A stretch of DNA of 64,000 bases from DSYU01 sp964437595 (GTDB lineage Bacteria; Chloroflexota; Anaerolineae; Anaerolineales; Anaerolineaceae): assembly GCA_964437595.1 (NCBI GenBank), contig CAYTHO010000013.1, positions 1 through 64,000 on the forward strand, in the 5' to 3' direction. Under the pieces are notes generated by a model, which did not search any database, was not told the DNA's origin, and saw only the letters and a list, made by a program, of their open reading frames with translations. Shown one piece after another: positions 53,536-62,180 of this stretch. Numbering within the stretch: position 1 is the first letter of the stretch; each line of letters starts with the position of its first letter. The translations under genes and the position numbers were made by a program.

Positions 53536-54495
53536 ATGGGTGTCGAAGAAAAAACTACCGCGCGAATCGCGAATGATGTCACCGAGCTGGTGGGTAATAC
53601 GCCGCTCGTCCGCCTGAACCGCGTCACCGAAGGCGCGTATGCCACCGTGGTGGCCAAGCTGGAGTTCTACAACCCGGCTCACAGCGTAAAAGACCGCATC
53701 GGGGTGGCGATGATCAATGCGGCGGAAAAAGCCGGCCAGATTAAACCGGACACAATCATTGTCGAGCCAACCAGCGGCAATACGGGTATCGCACTGGCTA
53801 TGGTCTGCGCGGCGCGCGGTTACAAATGCGTGCTGATTATGCCCGACACGATGAGCAAGGAGCGGCGCATGCTGCTGCGCGCCTATGGAGCGGAATTGAT
53901 CTTGACCCCGGGCGCGGAAGGGATGAGCGCGGCGATTCGAAAAGCCAACGAAATGGCCGCCGCGGACCCGCGTGTTTTTATCCCCCAGCAGTTTGAGAAC
54001 CCAGCCAACCCGGAAGTTCACCGCCGCACTACCGCCGAAGAAATCTGGCGCGATACGGATGGCAAGGTGGATATGGTGGTCGCGGGGATCGGCACCGGCG
54101 GCACCATCACCGGCATTGGCGAGGTGCTCAAAGCCCGCAAGCCGTCGGTGAAGATGATCGCGGTCGAACCGGATGCCTTTGCGGTTCTCTCAGGGCAAGA
54201 GAAGAAGGGCCCGAACCCCATCATGGGTATTGGCGCCGGTTTTGTTCCGGGGGTGCTGAACACAAAGATCTACGATGAAATCGTCATCGTGAAGGGTGAG
54301 GATGCGTACGAAACGGCCCGGCGCATGGCCCGGGAAGAAGGCCTGCTGGTGGGGATTTCCTCTGGCGCGGCTACCTGGGCAGCACTGCAGGTGGCCCGGC
54401 GCCCAGAAAACGCGGGCAAACTGATCGTTACCATCATTCCATCCTTTGGCGAGCGTTACCTGAGCACACCGCTGTTTGCCAACCTGGCAGACTGA
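53536..54495 (+). CDS. cysK: Cysteine synthase (O-acetylserine sulfhydrylase)
   Basis: The 319-residue fold-type II PLP enzyme has the Schiff-base lysine K52 (NPAHSVKDRIG), the substrate loop PTSGNTGI and the GTGGTITG phosphate site. It makes cysteine from O-acetylserine and sulfide. GAAGGAG precedes the ATG. It is the first structural gene after the putative cysteine attenuator, and cysE follows after a hairpin. Confidence 0.93.
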   Translation: MGVEEKTTARIANDVTELVGNTPLVRLNRVTEGAYATVVAKLEFYNPAHSVKDRIGVAMINAAEKAGQIKPDTIIVEPTSGNTGIALAMVCAARGYKCVLIMPDTMSKERRMLLRAYGAELILTPGAEGMSAAIRKANEMAAADPRVFIPQQFENPANPEVHRRTTAEEIWRDTDGKVDMVVAGIGTGGTITGIGEVLKARKPSVKMIAVEPDAFAVLSGQEKKGPNPIMGIGAGFVPGVLNTKIYDEIVIVKGEDAYETARRMAREEGLLVGISSGAATWAALQVARRPENAGKLIVTIIPSFGERYLSTPLFANLAD

Positions 54496-54532
54496 GCGCG
54501 TTCAGGGTTTCTTTTGGATTACTCAGGGAGGT

Positions 54533-54565
54533 GCCCCCGCCGGAAAACGAATCCGGCGGGTGGGC
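54533..54565 (+). other. Intercistronic hairpin between cysK and cysE
   Basis: An 8-bp GC stem (CCCGCCGG / CCGGCGGG) with extra pairs around a bulge and no T tract. It may stabilise or separate the two messages. Confidence 0.5.
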
Positions 54566-54584
54566 GGTAAGGTAAGGTAGTGAA

Positions 54585-55472
54585 ATGATTACGTTTTTTC
54601 GGATGGTTAAAGAAGATATCCAATCGGTCTTTGACCGCGACCCCGCGGCGCGCAACACCTTTGAGGTGCTGACCAGCTACCCGGGCCTGCATGCGATCTG
54701 GGGGTACCGCATCAGCCACTGGTTGTGGAAGCACAGGCTGAAACTGCTGGGGCGCTGGCTTTCGCACCTGATTCGCTTTACAACCGGGATCGAGATTCAC
54801 CCGGGGGCGACCATCGGGCACAAGTTCTTCATCGACCACGGCATGGGGGTGGTGATCGGTGAAACGGCGGAAGTGGGTGATAATGTGACCCTGTACCACG
54901 GGGTAACGCTGGGCGGCACGACCCTGGAAAAGGGCAAGCGCCACCCCACCCTGGAAGATAACGTGGTGGTCGGCGCAGGGGCCAAAATCCTGGGCGCGAT
55001 CGTGGTTGGGGCGGGCAGCCGCATCGGCGCGAACGCCGTGGTGAACAAACCGGTGCCGCCAAACTCGGTGGTGGTGGGGGTGCCCGGGCAGGTGGTGGTG
55101 CGCAGCAAACCGCGCCCGGCAGATGCTCCCCCGGACCTCAACCACAACGTGCTGCCGGATACCATCGGTTTGACGGTGACCGACCTGATGAAGCGGTTGG
55201 AACAGGTGGAGGCGGTGCTTGCCGGGCGAGATACCGATCACCCACTGCGCGGGAAGATTGAACAGTTGGAAAAGCTGGAAGTCTCGTTAAAAGGCCACCT
55301 GTACGAGCACTCTTACGTTCTTGGCAATGGTTCCGAGCCTGCCCACAGCCACGGCGCGAACGGCAATGGTCACAGCCACGGGAATGGCAAAGCGCACAAA
55401 AACCTACAGGCAGAACCTCACATGCACGCGCCTGAAGAAGGCCTGTGGCGCGGTGAGGATTTCAGTATATAA
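54585..55472 (+). CDS. cysE: Serine O-acetyltransferase with His-rich tail
   Basis: The first 190 residues are a serine acetyltransferase: helical start, HPGATIGHKFFIDHGMGVVIGETAEVGD and hexapeptide repeats of the left-handed beta helix. It makes O-acetylserine from serine and acetyl-CoA for CysK. The C-terminus is longer than usual and carries a Gly/Asn/His-rich stretch (SHGANGNGHSHGNGKAH) that could bind metal. A GGTAGTG-type site precedes the ATG. Confidence 0.92.
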   Translation: MITFFRMVKEDIQSVFDRDPAARNTFEVLTSYPGLHAIWGYRISHWLWKHRLKLLGRWLSHLIRFTTGIEIHPGATIGHKFFIDHGMGVVIGETAEVGDNVTLYHGVTLGGTTLEKGKRHPTLEDNVVVGAGAKILGAIVVGAGSRIGANAVVNKPVPPNSVVVGVPGQVVVRSKPRPADAPPDLNHNVLPDTIGLTVTDLMKRLEQVEAVLAGRDTDHPLRGKIEQLEKLEVSLKGHLYEHSYVLGNGSEPAHSHGANGNGHSHGNGKAHKNLQAEPHMHAPEEGLWRGEDFSI

Positions 55473-55477
55473 ATTGC

Positions 55478-55526
55478 TGCAAACCAAAAAAGGCGGTGGT
55501 TTACGCACCGCCTTTTTTGGTTTGCA
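55478..55526. terminator. Very strong bidirectional terminator
   Basis: A 21-bp perfect stem (55478-55498 and 55506-55526) with a 7-nt loop includes A6 and T6 tracts, so it works for cysE on the plus strand and lpdA on the minus strand. Confidence 0.9.
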
Positions 55527-55534
55527 TTTTTTCA

Positions 55535-56947
55535 TCAGATATGGATGGCGTGACCTTCGACGCCTTCCGCGGCCTCCATGATCGCCTCGCTCAAGGTGGG
55601 GTGGGCGTGGACGTTGCGGCCAATTTCCGCCGCGGTCAGCTCCCAACGCTGCGCCAGGGTCAGCTCGGGCAGCAGTTCGGATACATCCGGGCCTACCAGG
55701 TGCGCGCCGAGGATTTCACCGTACTTCGCACCGGTAATGATCTTCACAAAGCCGGCGTAATCGCCCAGGCCCAGCGCTTTACCGTTGGGCTGGAAGGGGA
55801 AGCGCCCCACTTTGATCTCATATCCCGCTTCTTTAGCCTCGGCTTCGGTGTAACCAAAAGAAGCTACCTGCGGGTGCGAGTAAGTGGCGCGCGGCATCAT
55901 CTTATAATTCAATTTCACGGTTTCGACCCCGGCAATATTTTCCGCGGCAACAATGCCCTGCGCGGAGGCCACGTGGGCCAGCAGCAACTGCCCGGTGACA
56001 TCACCGATGGCGTAGATGCCGGGCACACTGGTTGCCATACGGTCATCGATCTCAATGAAACCGCGCTGGTTCAGCTTGACGCCCACACCTTCCAGGCCGA
56101 GGTCTTTGGTATTGGGGCGGAAACCGATAGCCAGGAGGGCCTGTTCAGCTTCCAGCTCTTTCTCGGGCTGGCCCTCGCCAGGGGATACGCGTACTTTTAC
56201 GCCGCTGCCGTTCGTTTCAACGGACAGCACCTTTGTGCCGGTCAGCATCTCGATGCCGCGCTTCTTGTAGGCTTTGGCAAGCTCGGCGCTGCTCTCTTCA
56301 TCTTCCAGCGGCAGCACGCGCGGGAGCATTTCGACGATGGTCACTTTAGAACCGTAGGCATTCCAGATGGTGGCAAATTCGATGCCAATCGCGCCGGCGC
56401 CGATGATGATCACCGATTTAGGCAGCTTCTCCTGCAAGATGGCCTCTTGATAGGTGACCACCTTTTCGCCATCCACGGTGACGCCCGGGATGACAAAGGT
56501 ATGCGATCCGGTGGCGATAATGATGTTCCTTGTTTTTAGATCCGTCGTTTTGCCGTCTTTATCGGTTACCTGGACGGTATCTTTGGCTTTGATCAGGCCG
56601 GCGCCCATGTGCACGGCGATGTTATGCTTGCGCATGAGGAAGCCCACCCCCTTGACCAGACGTTCGGATATCTGGCGGCTGCGCTTGACGGCCACCGAGT
56701 AATCGAGGTTAAGGTTATCGAAGGAAAAGCCAAATTCTTTAGCCCGCTCGCGCAGGGTATGGGCCACATCGGCGTTCTTGAGCAGCGACTTGGAAGGGAT
56801 GCAGCCCACATTCAGGCAAACGCCACCCAGCCACTGTTTATCCACAATCGCGGTTTTTAAGCCCAACTGCGCCGCCCGCACAGCGGCCACATATCCCCCG
56901 GGTCCGGCGCCAATTACAACGAGATCGTAGTTTTGATTTTCAGTCAC
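55535..56947 (-). CDS. lpdA: Dihydrolipoyl dehydrogenase
   Basis: The 470-residue flavoprotein has the FAD motif VVIGAGPGGYVAAVRAAQLG, redox Cys pair CLNVGC followed by IPSK, the NAD motif IIGAGAIGIEFATIW and the C-terminal active-site His-Pro-Glu region (NVHAHPTLSEAI). It reoxidises lipoyl groups of 2-oxoacid dehydrogenase or glycine cleavage complexes; none of those genes is nearby. I start at GTG 56947 with GAGGAT upstream; the frame extends to 57031 without similarity. Confidence 0.93.
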   Translation of the reverse strand: MTENQNYDLVVIGAGPGGYVAAVRAAQLGLKTAIVDKQWLGGVCLNVGCIPSKSLLKNADVAHTLRERAKEFGFSFDNLNLDYSVAVKRSRQISERLVKGVGFLMRKHNIAVHMGAGLIKAKDTVQVTDKDGKTTDLKTRNIIIATGSHTFVIPGVTVDGEKVVTYQEAILQEKLPKSVIIIGAGAIGIEFATIWNAYGSKVTIVEMLPRVLPLEDEESSAELAKAYKKRGIEMLTGTKVLSVETNGSGVKVRVSPGEGQPEKELEAEQALLAIGFRPNTKDLGLEGVGVKLNQRGFIEIDDRMATSVPGIYAIGDVTGQLLLAHVASAQGIVAAENIAGVETVKLNYKMMPRATYSHPQVASFGYTEAEAKEAGYEIKVGRFPFQPNGKALGLGDYAGFVKIITGAKYGEILGAHLVGPDVSELLPELTLAQRWELTAAEIGRNVHAHPTLSEAIMEAAEGVEGHAIHI

Positions 56948-57033
56948 GGTTATCCTCTTTGATTCTGCATTCGTCAAGCAACGCGCTTGCCAAGCAAGCG
57001 TTTTTGCCTGGCAAAGGGTATTTCCCCACAATT

Positions 57034-57062
57034 TTGTACTATTTTCGTTTTTATTGTACTAT
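57034..57062. repeat. Two 9-bp direct repeats 20 bp apart upstream of lpdA
   Basis: TTGTACTAT occurs at 57034-57042 and 57054-57062, in the same orientation and two helical turns apart, in the AT-rich region upstream of lpdA. They may be regulator half-sites. Confidence 0.45.
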
Positions 57063-57148
57063 GTGCACCGGCCAGAAGCAACGTTGATGAATAATGTACA
57101 GCCTTTCATCAAACACTCCATCCAGGGAGACAAATGATGCAGACTCTT

Positions 57149-58594
57149 TCACCATACCGGCTGCATCTGCCAGGCATCCAGGCGGGCCACCCGCACCGGG
57201 CCGCCTTCAGCAAACAGGGCGATGCCGGTGCTGTCCGGGCGGCTGGGGTAGACTCGCGCGGTCAGCACGGCCAGGTCGTCAGCGTACACTTCGATGATCG
57301 AGCAGTCGAGGAAAACGCGCAAGCGCAGGGTATCTATACCTGAGAAATCGAAGGGGATTTCATAATCCCCTGGCGTAACGCTTTCACTCTGGCTGGAACG
57401 GCGCGTGCCAACCACCAGCCTCCTGGACCGCGGCTCACAGTGGATTTCGGTCTGCTCTTCGCCGCCCGGCGAGCGCCGCACCAGCAGGCCGAAAGATCTG
57501 CCGTTCCCGGCCCTGGCCTCGCGCAGGTCAAAATCGACGATCATTTCCAGTGTATCGCCAGAAAGCCCCTCCAGTGTCGTTGGCGGCTGGCCAGCAGGCG
57601 CGGGGTTGATCGTGAGATCTTCCCAGGAGCGCCGCTCTCCACGCAGCGCTTCCGCTTCGGGGATGGGCTGCTGAAGCAGCCGTCCGTCAGGATGCAGATC
57701 GAGCAGGCGCGGCAGGGTCATCACGCCAGCCCAACCGGCGGCAACCTGCGCATCTATACTGCGCGCCTCCCGCGACCAGCCAATGGCGATTCGCCGCCCG
57801 CGCTCATCCAGAAAAGCCTGCGGAGCATAGTAGTAAACATCGCCCCAGTCCATTTTCGATAGCCGTTCCATGGAAAAGCGGTGGTCGCGATAGGCGCCGG
57901 TCATGTACAGGGTGTACAGCGCATAGGGTGAGTGTGTATCCATCGCGGAAATCAGCAAAACATGCCGGCCTCCCAGAGGGAAAAACGATGGGCACTCCCA
58001 CATTTCACCCGTCCAGATTGCATCCTGTGCCCGGCGCGGGCCGGCGGTAATGAGCGGGCCTTGGTACTGCCAGTCCGTTAAGTCAGGGGATGAATAGAGC
58101 AGAACCGCCCCACCCGCGCCGCGCATGCCCGTCCCCAATGTCATCCACCACTGACCGTCTTCCTGCCACACGCAGGGGTCGCGAAAACCAACCAGGTCCA
58201 GGCCGGGTGGGGGCGCAAACAGCACCGGATTGCCGGAATATTTCTCCAGCGTATGCAGCCCATCGTGACTGAAGGCCAGGCAGACGTGCTCGGATTCGCC
58301 GTCCCGACCGGTGTACAGCATGGCGGGGAGGCCGTTCCAGTTCACGGCGCAGCCGCTCCACACGCCATCATGATCCGGGCCGCCCGGCGTGGGCGCGAGC
58401 GCCATCAGCAGGTGCTGCCAGTGGATAAGGTCGGGGCTGGAGGCATGACCCCAGTGCATGTTGCCCCACACGGCGGCCTCCGGGTTGCACTGATAGAACA
58501 GGTGATAGACGCCCTGCCACTGGATCAACCCATTGGGATCGTTCATCCAGTTGGCCGGGCGAAGAAAATGATATCGCGGGCGGTGCGGGTCCAT
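57149..58594 (-). CDS. Glycoside hydrolase family 32 (beta-fructosidase-like)
   Basis: The 481-residue protein has all three GH32 catalytic carboxylates: nucleophile D19 (NWMNDPNG), D139 (GFRDPCVW) and acid/base E200 (WECPSFF). The N-terminal five-bladed propeller and C-terminal beta-sandwich have normal length. It should release fructose from sucrose, sucrose 6-phosphate or fructans. No signal peptide, so it is probably cytoplasmic. TAGGAG precedes the ATG. No transporter or regulator is adjacent. Confidence 0.9.
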   Translation of the reverse strand: MDPHRPRYHFLRPANWMNDPNGLIQWQGVYHLFYQCNPEAAVWGNMHWGHASSPDLIHWQHLLMALAPTPGGPDHDGVWSGCAVNWNGLPAMLYTGRDGESEHVCLAFSHDGLHTLEKYSGNPVLFAPPPGLDLVGFRDPCVWQEDGQWWMTLGTGMRGAGGAVLLYSSPDLTDWQYQGPLITAGPRRAQDAIWTGEMWECPSFFPLGGRHVLLISAMDTHSPYALYTLYMTGAYRDHRFSMERLSKMDWGDVYYYAPQAFLDERGRRIAIGWSREARSIDAQVAAGWAGVMTLPRLLDLHPDGRLLQQPIPEAEALRGERRSWEDLTINPAPAGQPPTTLEGLSGDTLEMIVDFDLREARAGNGRSFGLLVRRSPGGEEQTEIHCEPRSRRLVVGTRRSSQSESVTPGDYEIPFDFSGIDTLRLRVFLDCSIIEVYADDLAVLTARVYPSRPDSTGIALFAEGGPVRVARLDAWQMQPVW

Positions 58595-58666
58595 AGGCTC
58601 CTAAGGGATAATTTCTATGCAAACCGCCATAATTACTGGTGTGAAAATGCTATAACGCCAGGCGGT

Positions 58667-60796
58667 TTATTCGAGCCTTGACAGGTGCTGGCGGATGGCA
58701 GCAAGCCTGGGATGGCGCGGAGGCAGGCTGTCGGAAAGGATCGCCAGGGCGTGTTCGTAGGCGGCGCGGGCTTCTGCTTTGGCTCCTTGCAGCGCCAGCA
58801 GGCCACCAAGATTGGTGAGCGTTTCTGCTACACGAACATGCTTTTCGCCAAACACAGCCTGTTCGATGGACAGCGCCTGCTCAAACTGCTGGCGAGCGGT
58901 GCTCACATCACCCATCTCCTGCAGGCGCTGGGCGACGCCCTTAAGGCGCTGGGCCACGTGCGGGTCATCCATGCCAAACAGGGCGCGATCCAGGGCCAGG
59001 GCCTGATCGTAACAGGAGCGCGCGGCTTCCAGGTCGCCCGCCGATTGATGGACCAGCCCCAGGTTGAAGGTGATGTTGGCAATTTCAGGATTTCGCGCGC
59101 CGGCGGCGCGCGTGCTAATATCCAGCGCTCGTTCAAACAAGGCGCGGGCGTGGGTCAGGTCGCCGCGCTGGCGCAGGACCAGCCCCAGGTTATTGCAGCG
59201 GGTGGCGATGCGCGGGTGCTGGTCGCCATAATGCGCCTCATCGATATGCAGCGCGCGCTCAAGGGCAGCCTGCGCGCCGTTCAGATCCCCCAAACCCTGC
59301 AAGGCGCGGCCCAGGTTCCCCAGACGCACGGCGACATTGGGATGCTCTGGCCCAAGGAGCTTTTCGTCGACCTCCAGCGAGCGCTGGTAGGCCGCCTTCG
59401 CGGCGGGCAGGTCTCCGCTCATGCGCAGCACTTCGCCCATATTGTTCAGCATCACCGCCACGGTCGGATGGTAGGTGCCCAGGACTTTTTCCGCGATATT
59501 GAGCGCCCGGTCCAGAGAGACACGCGCCGCCATCACAGCCCCCTGCTCCAGCAGTACGGCGCCCAGGTTACCCAACACCAGTGCCACGTTGAGGTGATCT
59601 TTGCCGTAGCGTTTTTGCATCACCACCAGAGCACGGTCAAACGCTTCCTTCGAACCAGCCAGGTTGCCCTGCAGTTGAAGGATGTGCCCCAGATTGTTCA
59701 GCACGGTGCCGACCGTCGGGTGGGTATGCCCCAGCACATCCCGGAAAATCGCCAGGGCGCGTTCAGCCATTGCCTTTGCCTGGGGGTAATCGCCCAGCGC
59801 GCGCAGCGCTTCGGACAGGTTTGCCAGATCGCGGGCCACGTTGGGATGATGGTTCCCAAAGGCCTGTTCATCAATCGCCAGAGCGCGCTCGTACAACGAC
59901 CGCGCGCCCTGCACATCACCGGCAGAATGCAGCACGACCCCCAAATCATTGAGATCACGCGCCACAAATGGATGGTGCGCTCCCAGGGCGGCTTCATCAA
60001 TCTCTAGGGCGCGTTCCAGGTGCCGGCGCGCAGTGGGATGATCGCCCATATCGCGCACCAGAGGACCCAGGCCATCCAGGTAGCGGGCTGCTTCCAGGCT
60101 GTCTGGGCCCAGCGCAGTCTCCGCCAATGCAACGGCCTTTTCCAGGTGGACCCGGGCGTCTTCCAAGTCCCCCAAGTCCTGAGAGTTCATACCCAATGCC
60201 CAGTGGTCGCGAGCCATATTCAACAGGTCCGGGGCGAGCTGGACCTCATCGATTGCCAGCGCGCGCTCCAGCAGCGGCTGGGCCTGCTGCGGCAGGCCGC
60301 ACTCACGGTAGTTCAGGCCCAGCAGGCATACGTCGCGCGCCACCCGTGAATCTTGATCGCCCCAGCGGGCTTCATCCAGGCGCAGCGCGCTTTGGAAAGC
60401 CTGCTCGGCCTGGTGAAAATCCGCGGCAACCTGCTGATACTCGCCCAGCGCGCACCAAATATCACCGGCCTGTTCGAGTCCGGCGGCCTCGGCCTGCTCA
60501 GCCAGGGTGCGCAAGGTTCCAGCCAGGCGGGCAAAAACCAACGGGCAGGCCGCATTGATCGATTCACGAGCCAGAGGCAGCAGCAGCCGCGCGGCGTCCG
60601 CCACGAAAACAGCGGGCATATCCTTTCCGGGCAACTGCCAGACCTGGGCCTGGTTGAGGTTCGCGCAGGGATCGAACCGCGTGCTGCCCGCCAGCAGCGG
60701 CTGGAGTAAGGCGCAGTCTTCTGGGCTGGCCTGACCCGCCACCAGGCGTTCCGCCGCGGCGATATGGGCAGGGTAGGGATCGGGCATATCCGTCAT
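58667..60796 (-). CDS. Kinesin-light-chain-like TPR protein
   Basis: The 709-residue protein is almost wholly TPR: about 14 units of 42 residues of the TPR_12/kinesin-light-chain type (recurring LEIDEAALGAHHPFVARDLN-type unit). There is no NB-ARC, kinase or CHAT domain. It is likely a scaffold. Its ATG overlaps the FolK-FolP stop by 4 bp, an unexpected coupling with folate synthesis. Confidence 0.88.
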   Translation of the reverse strand: MTDMPDPYPAHIAAAERLVAGQASPEDCALLQPLLAGSTRFDPCANLNQAQVWQLPGKDMPAVFVADAARLLLPLARESINAACPLVFARLAGTLRTLAEQAEAAGLEQAGDIWCALGEYQQVAADFHQAEQAFQSALRLDEARWGDQDSRVARDVCLLGLNYRECGLPQQAQPLLERALAIDEVQLAPDLLNMARDHWALGMNSQDLGDLEDARVHLEKAVALAETALGPDSLEAARYLDGLGPLVRDMGDHPTARRHLERALEIDEAALGAHHPFVARDLNDLGVVLHSAGDVQGARSLYERALAIDEQAFGNHHPNVARDLANLSEALRALGDYPQAKAMAERALAIFRDVLGHTHPTVGTVLNNLGHILQLQGNLAGSKEAFDRALVVMQKRYGKDHLNVALVLGNLGAVLLEQGAVMAARVSLDRALNIAEKVLGTYHPTVAVMLNNMGEVLRMSGDLPAAKAAYQRSLEVDEKLLGPEHPNVAVRLGNLGRALQGLGDLNGAQAALERALHIDEAHYGDQHPRIATRCNNLGLVLRQRGDLTHARALFERALDISTRAAGARNPEIANITFNLGLVHQSAGDLEAARSCYDQALALDRALFGMDDPHVAQRLKGVAQRLQEMGDVSTARQQFEQALSIEQAVFGEKHVRVAETLTNLGGLLALQGAKAEARAAYEHALAILSDSLPPRHPRLAAIRQHLSRLE

Positions 60797-62178
60797 AATC
60801 GTTTTCCCCTTCGCACAATCGCGTCGGTCATGCGGGCGGTGCGCAGCATGAATTCCACATCATGCACGCGGATGATATCGGCGCCGCGGGCAATCCCCAC
60901 GGCAACCGCGGCGGCTGTCCCTTCCAGGCGCTGGTCGGGCGGCAGGTCGAGGGTGTACCCGATAAACGATTTACGCGATGGGCCCAACAGCACCGGGTAT
61001 TCCAGCGCGCAGATTTCATCCAGGCGGTCGATCAACTCCAGGTTCTGTTCGACGGTTTTCCCGAAGCCAATGCCAGGGTCCAGAATAATGTGTTCATCTG
61101 GGATTCCAGCAGCCCGCGCCAGCGCAACACTCTGCATCAACTCCTCTTTGATTTCTCCCAGCAGATTGGCGTACTGCGCGCCCACATACCGCCCGCCCAG
61201 GCGCTCCTGCAGTTCAGTAGCAGCCGGCTTCAGGCGGTTGTGCATCAGCACCACCGGAGCGTTGTGATTGGCGATTACCCCCGCCAGATCCGGGTCGGCG
61301 CGCAGGCCCCAGATATCGTTCACCCAATGCGCGCCTGCTTGCAATGCGGCATCGGCCACGCTGGCTTTGTAAGTATCCACGGAGATGAGCACGTTAAACT
61401 CTTTTGCCAGCGCATGCACCACCGGGATCACCCGGTCTATCTCCTCCTGCCCGGTTACCGGTTGGGCGCCTGGCCGGGTGCTCTCCCCGCCCACATCCAA
61501 GATATCCACGCCCGCGGCAACAAAGCGCCTGGCCTGCTCGATGGCCAATGGCAGCGCGTCCCGTGCATCTTCAGGATGGACAAAGTCCGGAATATTTTCG
61601 CTCCGCAGAATCCCATCTCCAGAGAAGCTGTCTGGCGTAACGTTGAGGATTCCCATTACAAAAGTGCGGGCGCCAAAGGGAGGGATTTTCTCCATGACGC
61701 GCTTCACCCCGCTGGCATCCACCGCTGCCAGCAGATCGCGGATAGGTTGGCCCAGGCGCGGATGGAGCAGGTCTGGGGCCAGGTCAGACAGCGGCGCGAG
61801 CACAAAGGCCCGGGTAGACAGGCCAGGGTGCGGTACCACCAGGCTGGCGGTTTCCAGCACCTGATCAGCATATAAGAGAATATCCAGGTCAATCAAACGG
61901 GGACCGTTGCGGAAGGTTGGCTGGCGCCCAAGGCTGGTTTCCAACTGTTTGAGGAAGGCAAGCAGCGCCTCCGGGGATAAGCGGGTTTCGGCCTCCACCA
62001 CCTGGTTGAGAAAAGCGGGCTGTTCTGTGTAACCCCACGGCTCGGTCTCATAAACCGGGGAGACGCGCCGGATGCGCACCTCAGGCGGCAGGCCGGAAAG
62101 CGCCGCGCGCAGGTTGGCAGCCCGGTTGCCCAGGTTGGTGCCAAGCGCAAGGTAGATGGTTTGGGCAGTATCCGTCAT
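60793..62178 (-). CDS. folKP: FolK-FolP fusion (HPPK and dihydropteroate synthase)
   Basis: Residues 1-165 are 6-hydroxymethyl-7,8-dihydropterin pyrophosphokinase (LALGTNLGNRAANLRAAL, PRLIDLDILLY, VVPHPGLSTRAFVLAPL). Residues 175-455 are dihydropteroate synthase (MGILNVTPDSFSGDG, GGESTRPGA, the DPGIGFGK sulfonamide-contact region, LLGPSRKSFI). The two consecutive steps of folate synthesis are thus on one chain; HPPK-DHPS fusions are known from eukaryotes and some bacteria. The gene starts 2 nt after the preceding stop. Confidence 0.93.
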   Translation of the reverse strand: MTDTAQTIYLALGTNLGNRAANLRAALSGLPPEVRIRRVSPVYETEPWGYTEQPAFLNQVVEAETRLSPEALLAFLKQLETSLGRQPTFRNGPRLIDLDILLYADQVLETASLVVPHPGLSTRAFVLAPLSDLAPDLLHPRLGQPIRDLLAAVDASGVKRVMEKIPPFGARTFVMGILNVTPDSFSGDGILRSENIPDFVHPEDARDALPLAIEQARRFVAAGVDILDVGGESTRPGAQPVTGQEEIDRVIPVVHALAKEFNVLISVDTYKASVADAALQAGAHWVNDIWGLRADPDLAGVIANHNAPVVLMHNRLKPAATELQERLGGRYVGAQYANLLGEIKEELMQSVALARAAGIPDEHIILDPGIGFGKTVEQNLELIDRLDEICALEYPVLLGPSRKSFIGYTLDLPPDQRLEGTAAAVAVGIARGADIIRVHDVEFMLRTARMTDAIVRRGKRL

Positions 62179-62180
62179 GG

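Noticed and set aside
58621..58668. Terminator after the TPR gene
   Set aside because: The 8-bp stem AAACCGCC/GGCGGTTT overlaps the stop, has a 32-nt loop and only a short T run, so it is too weak to call.
58685..60007. 440-codon plus-strand frame opposite the TPR protein
   Set aside because: Repeats on the minus strand create a repetitive open antisense frame. The TPR periodicity is on the minus strand.
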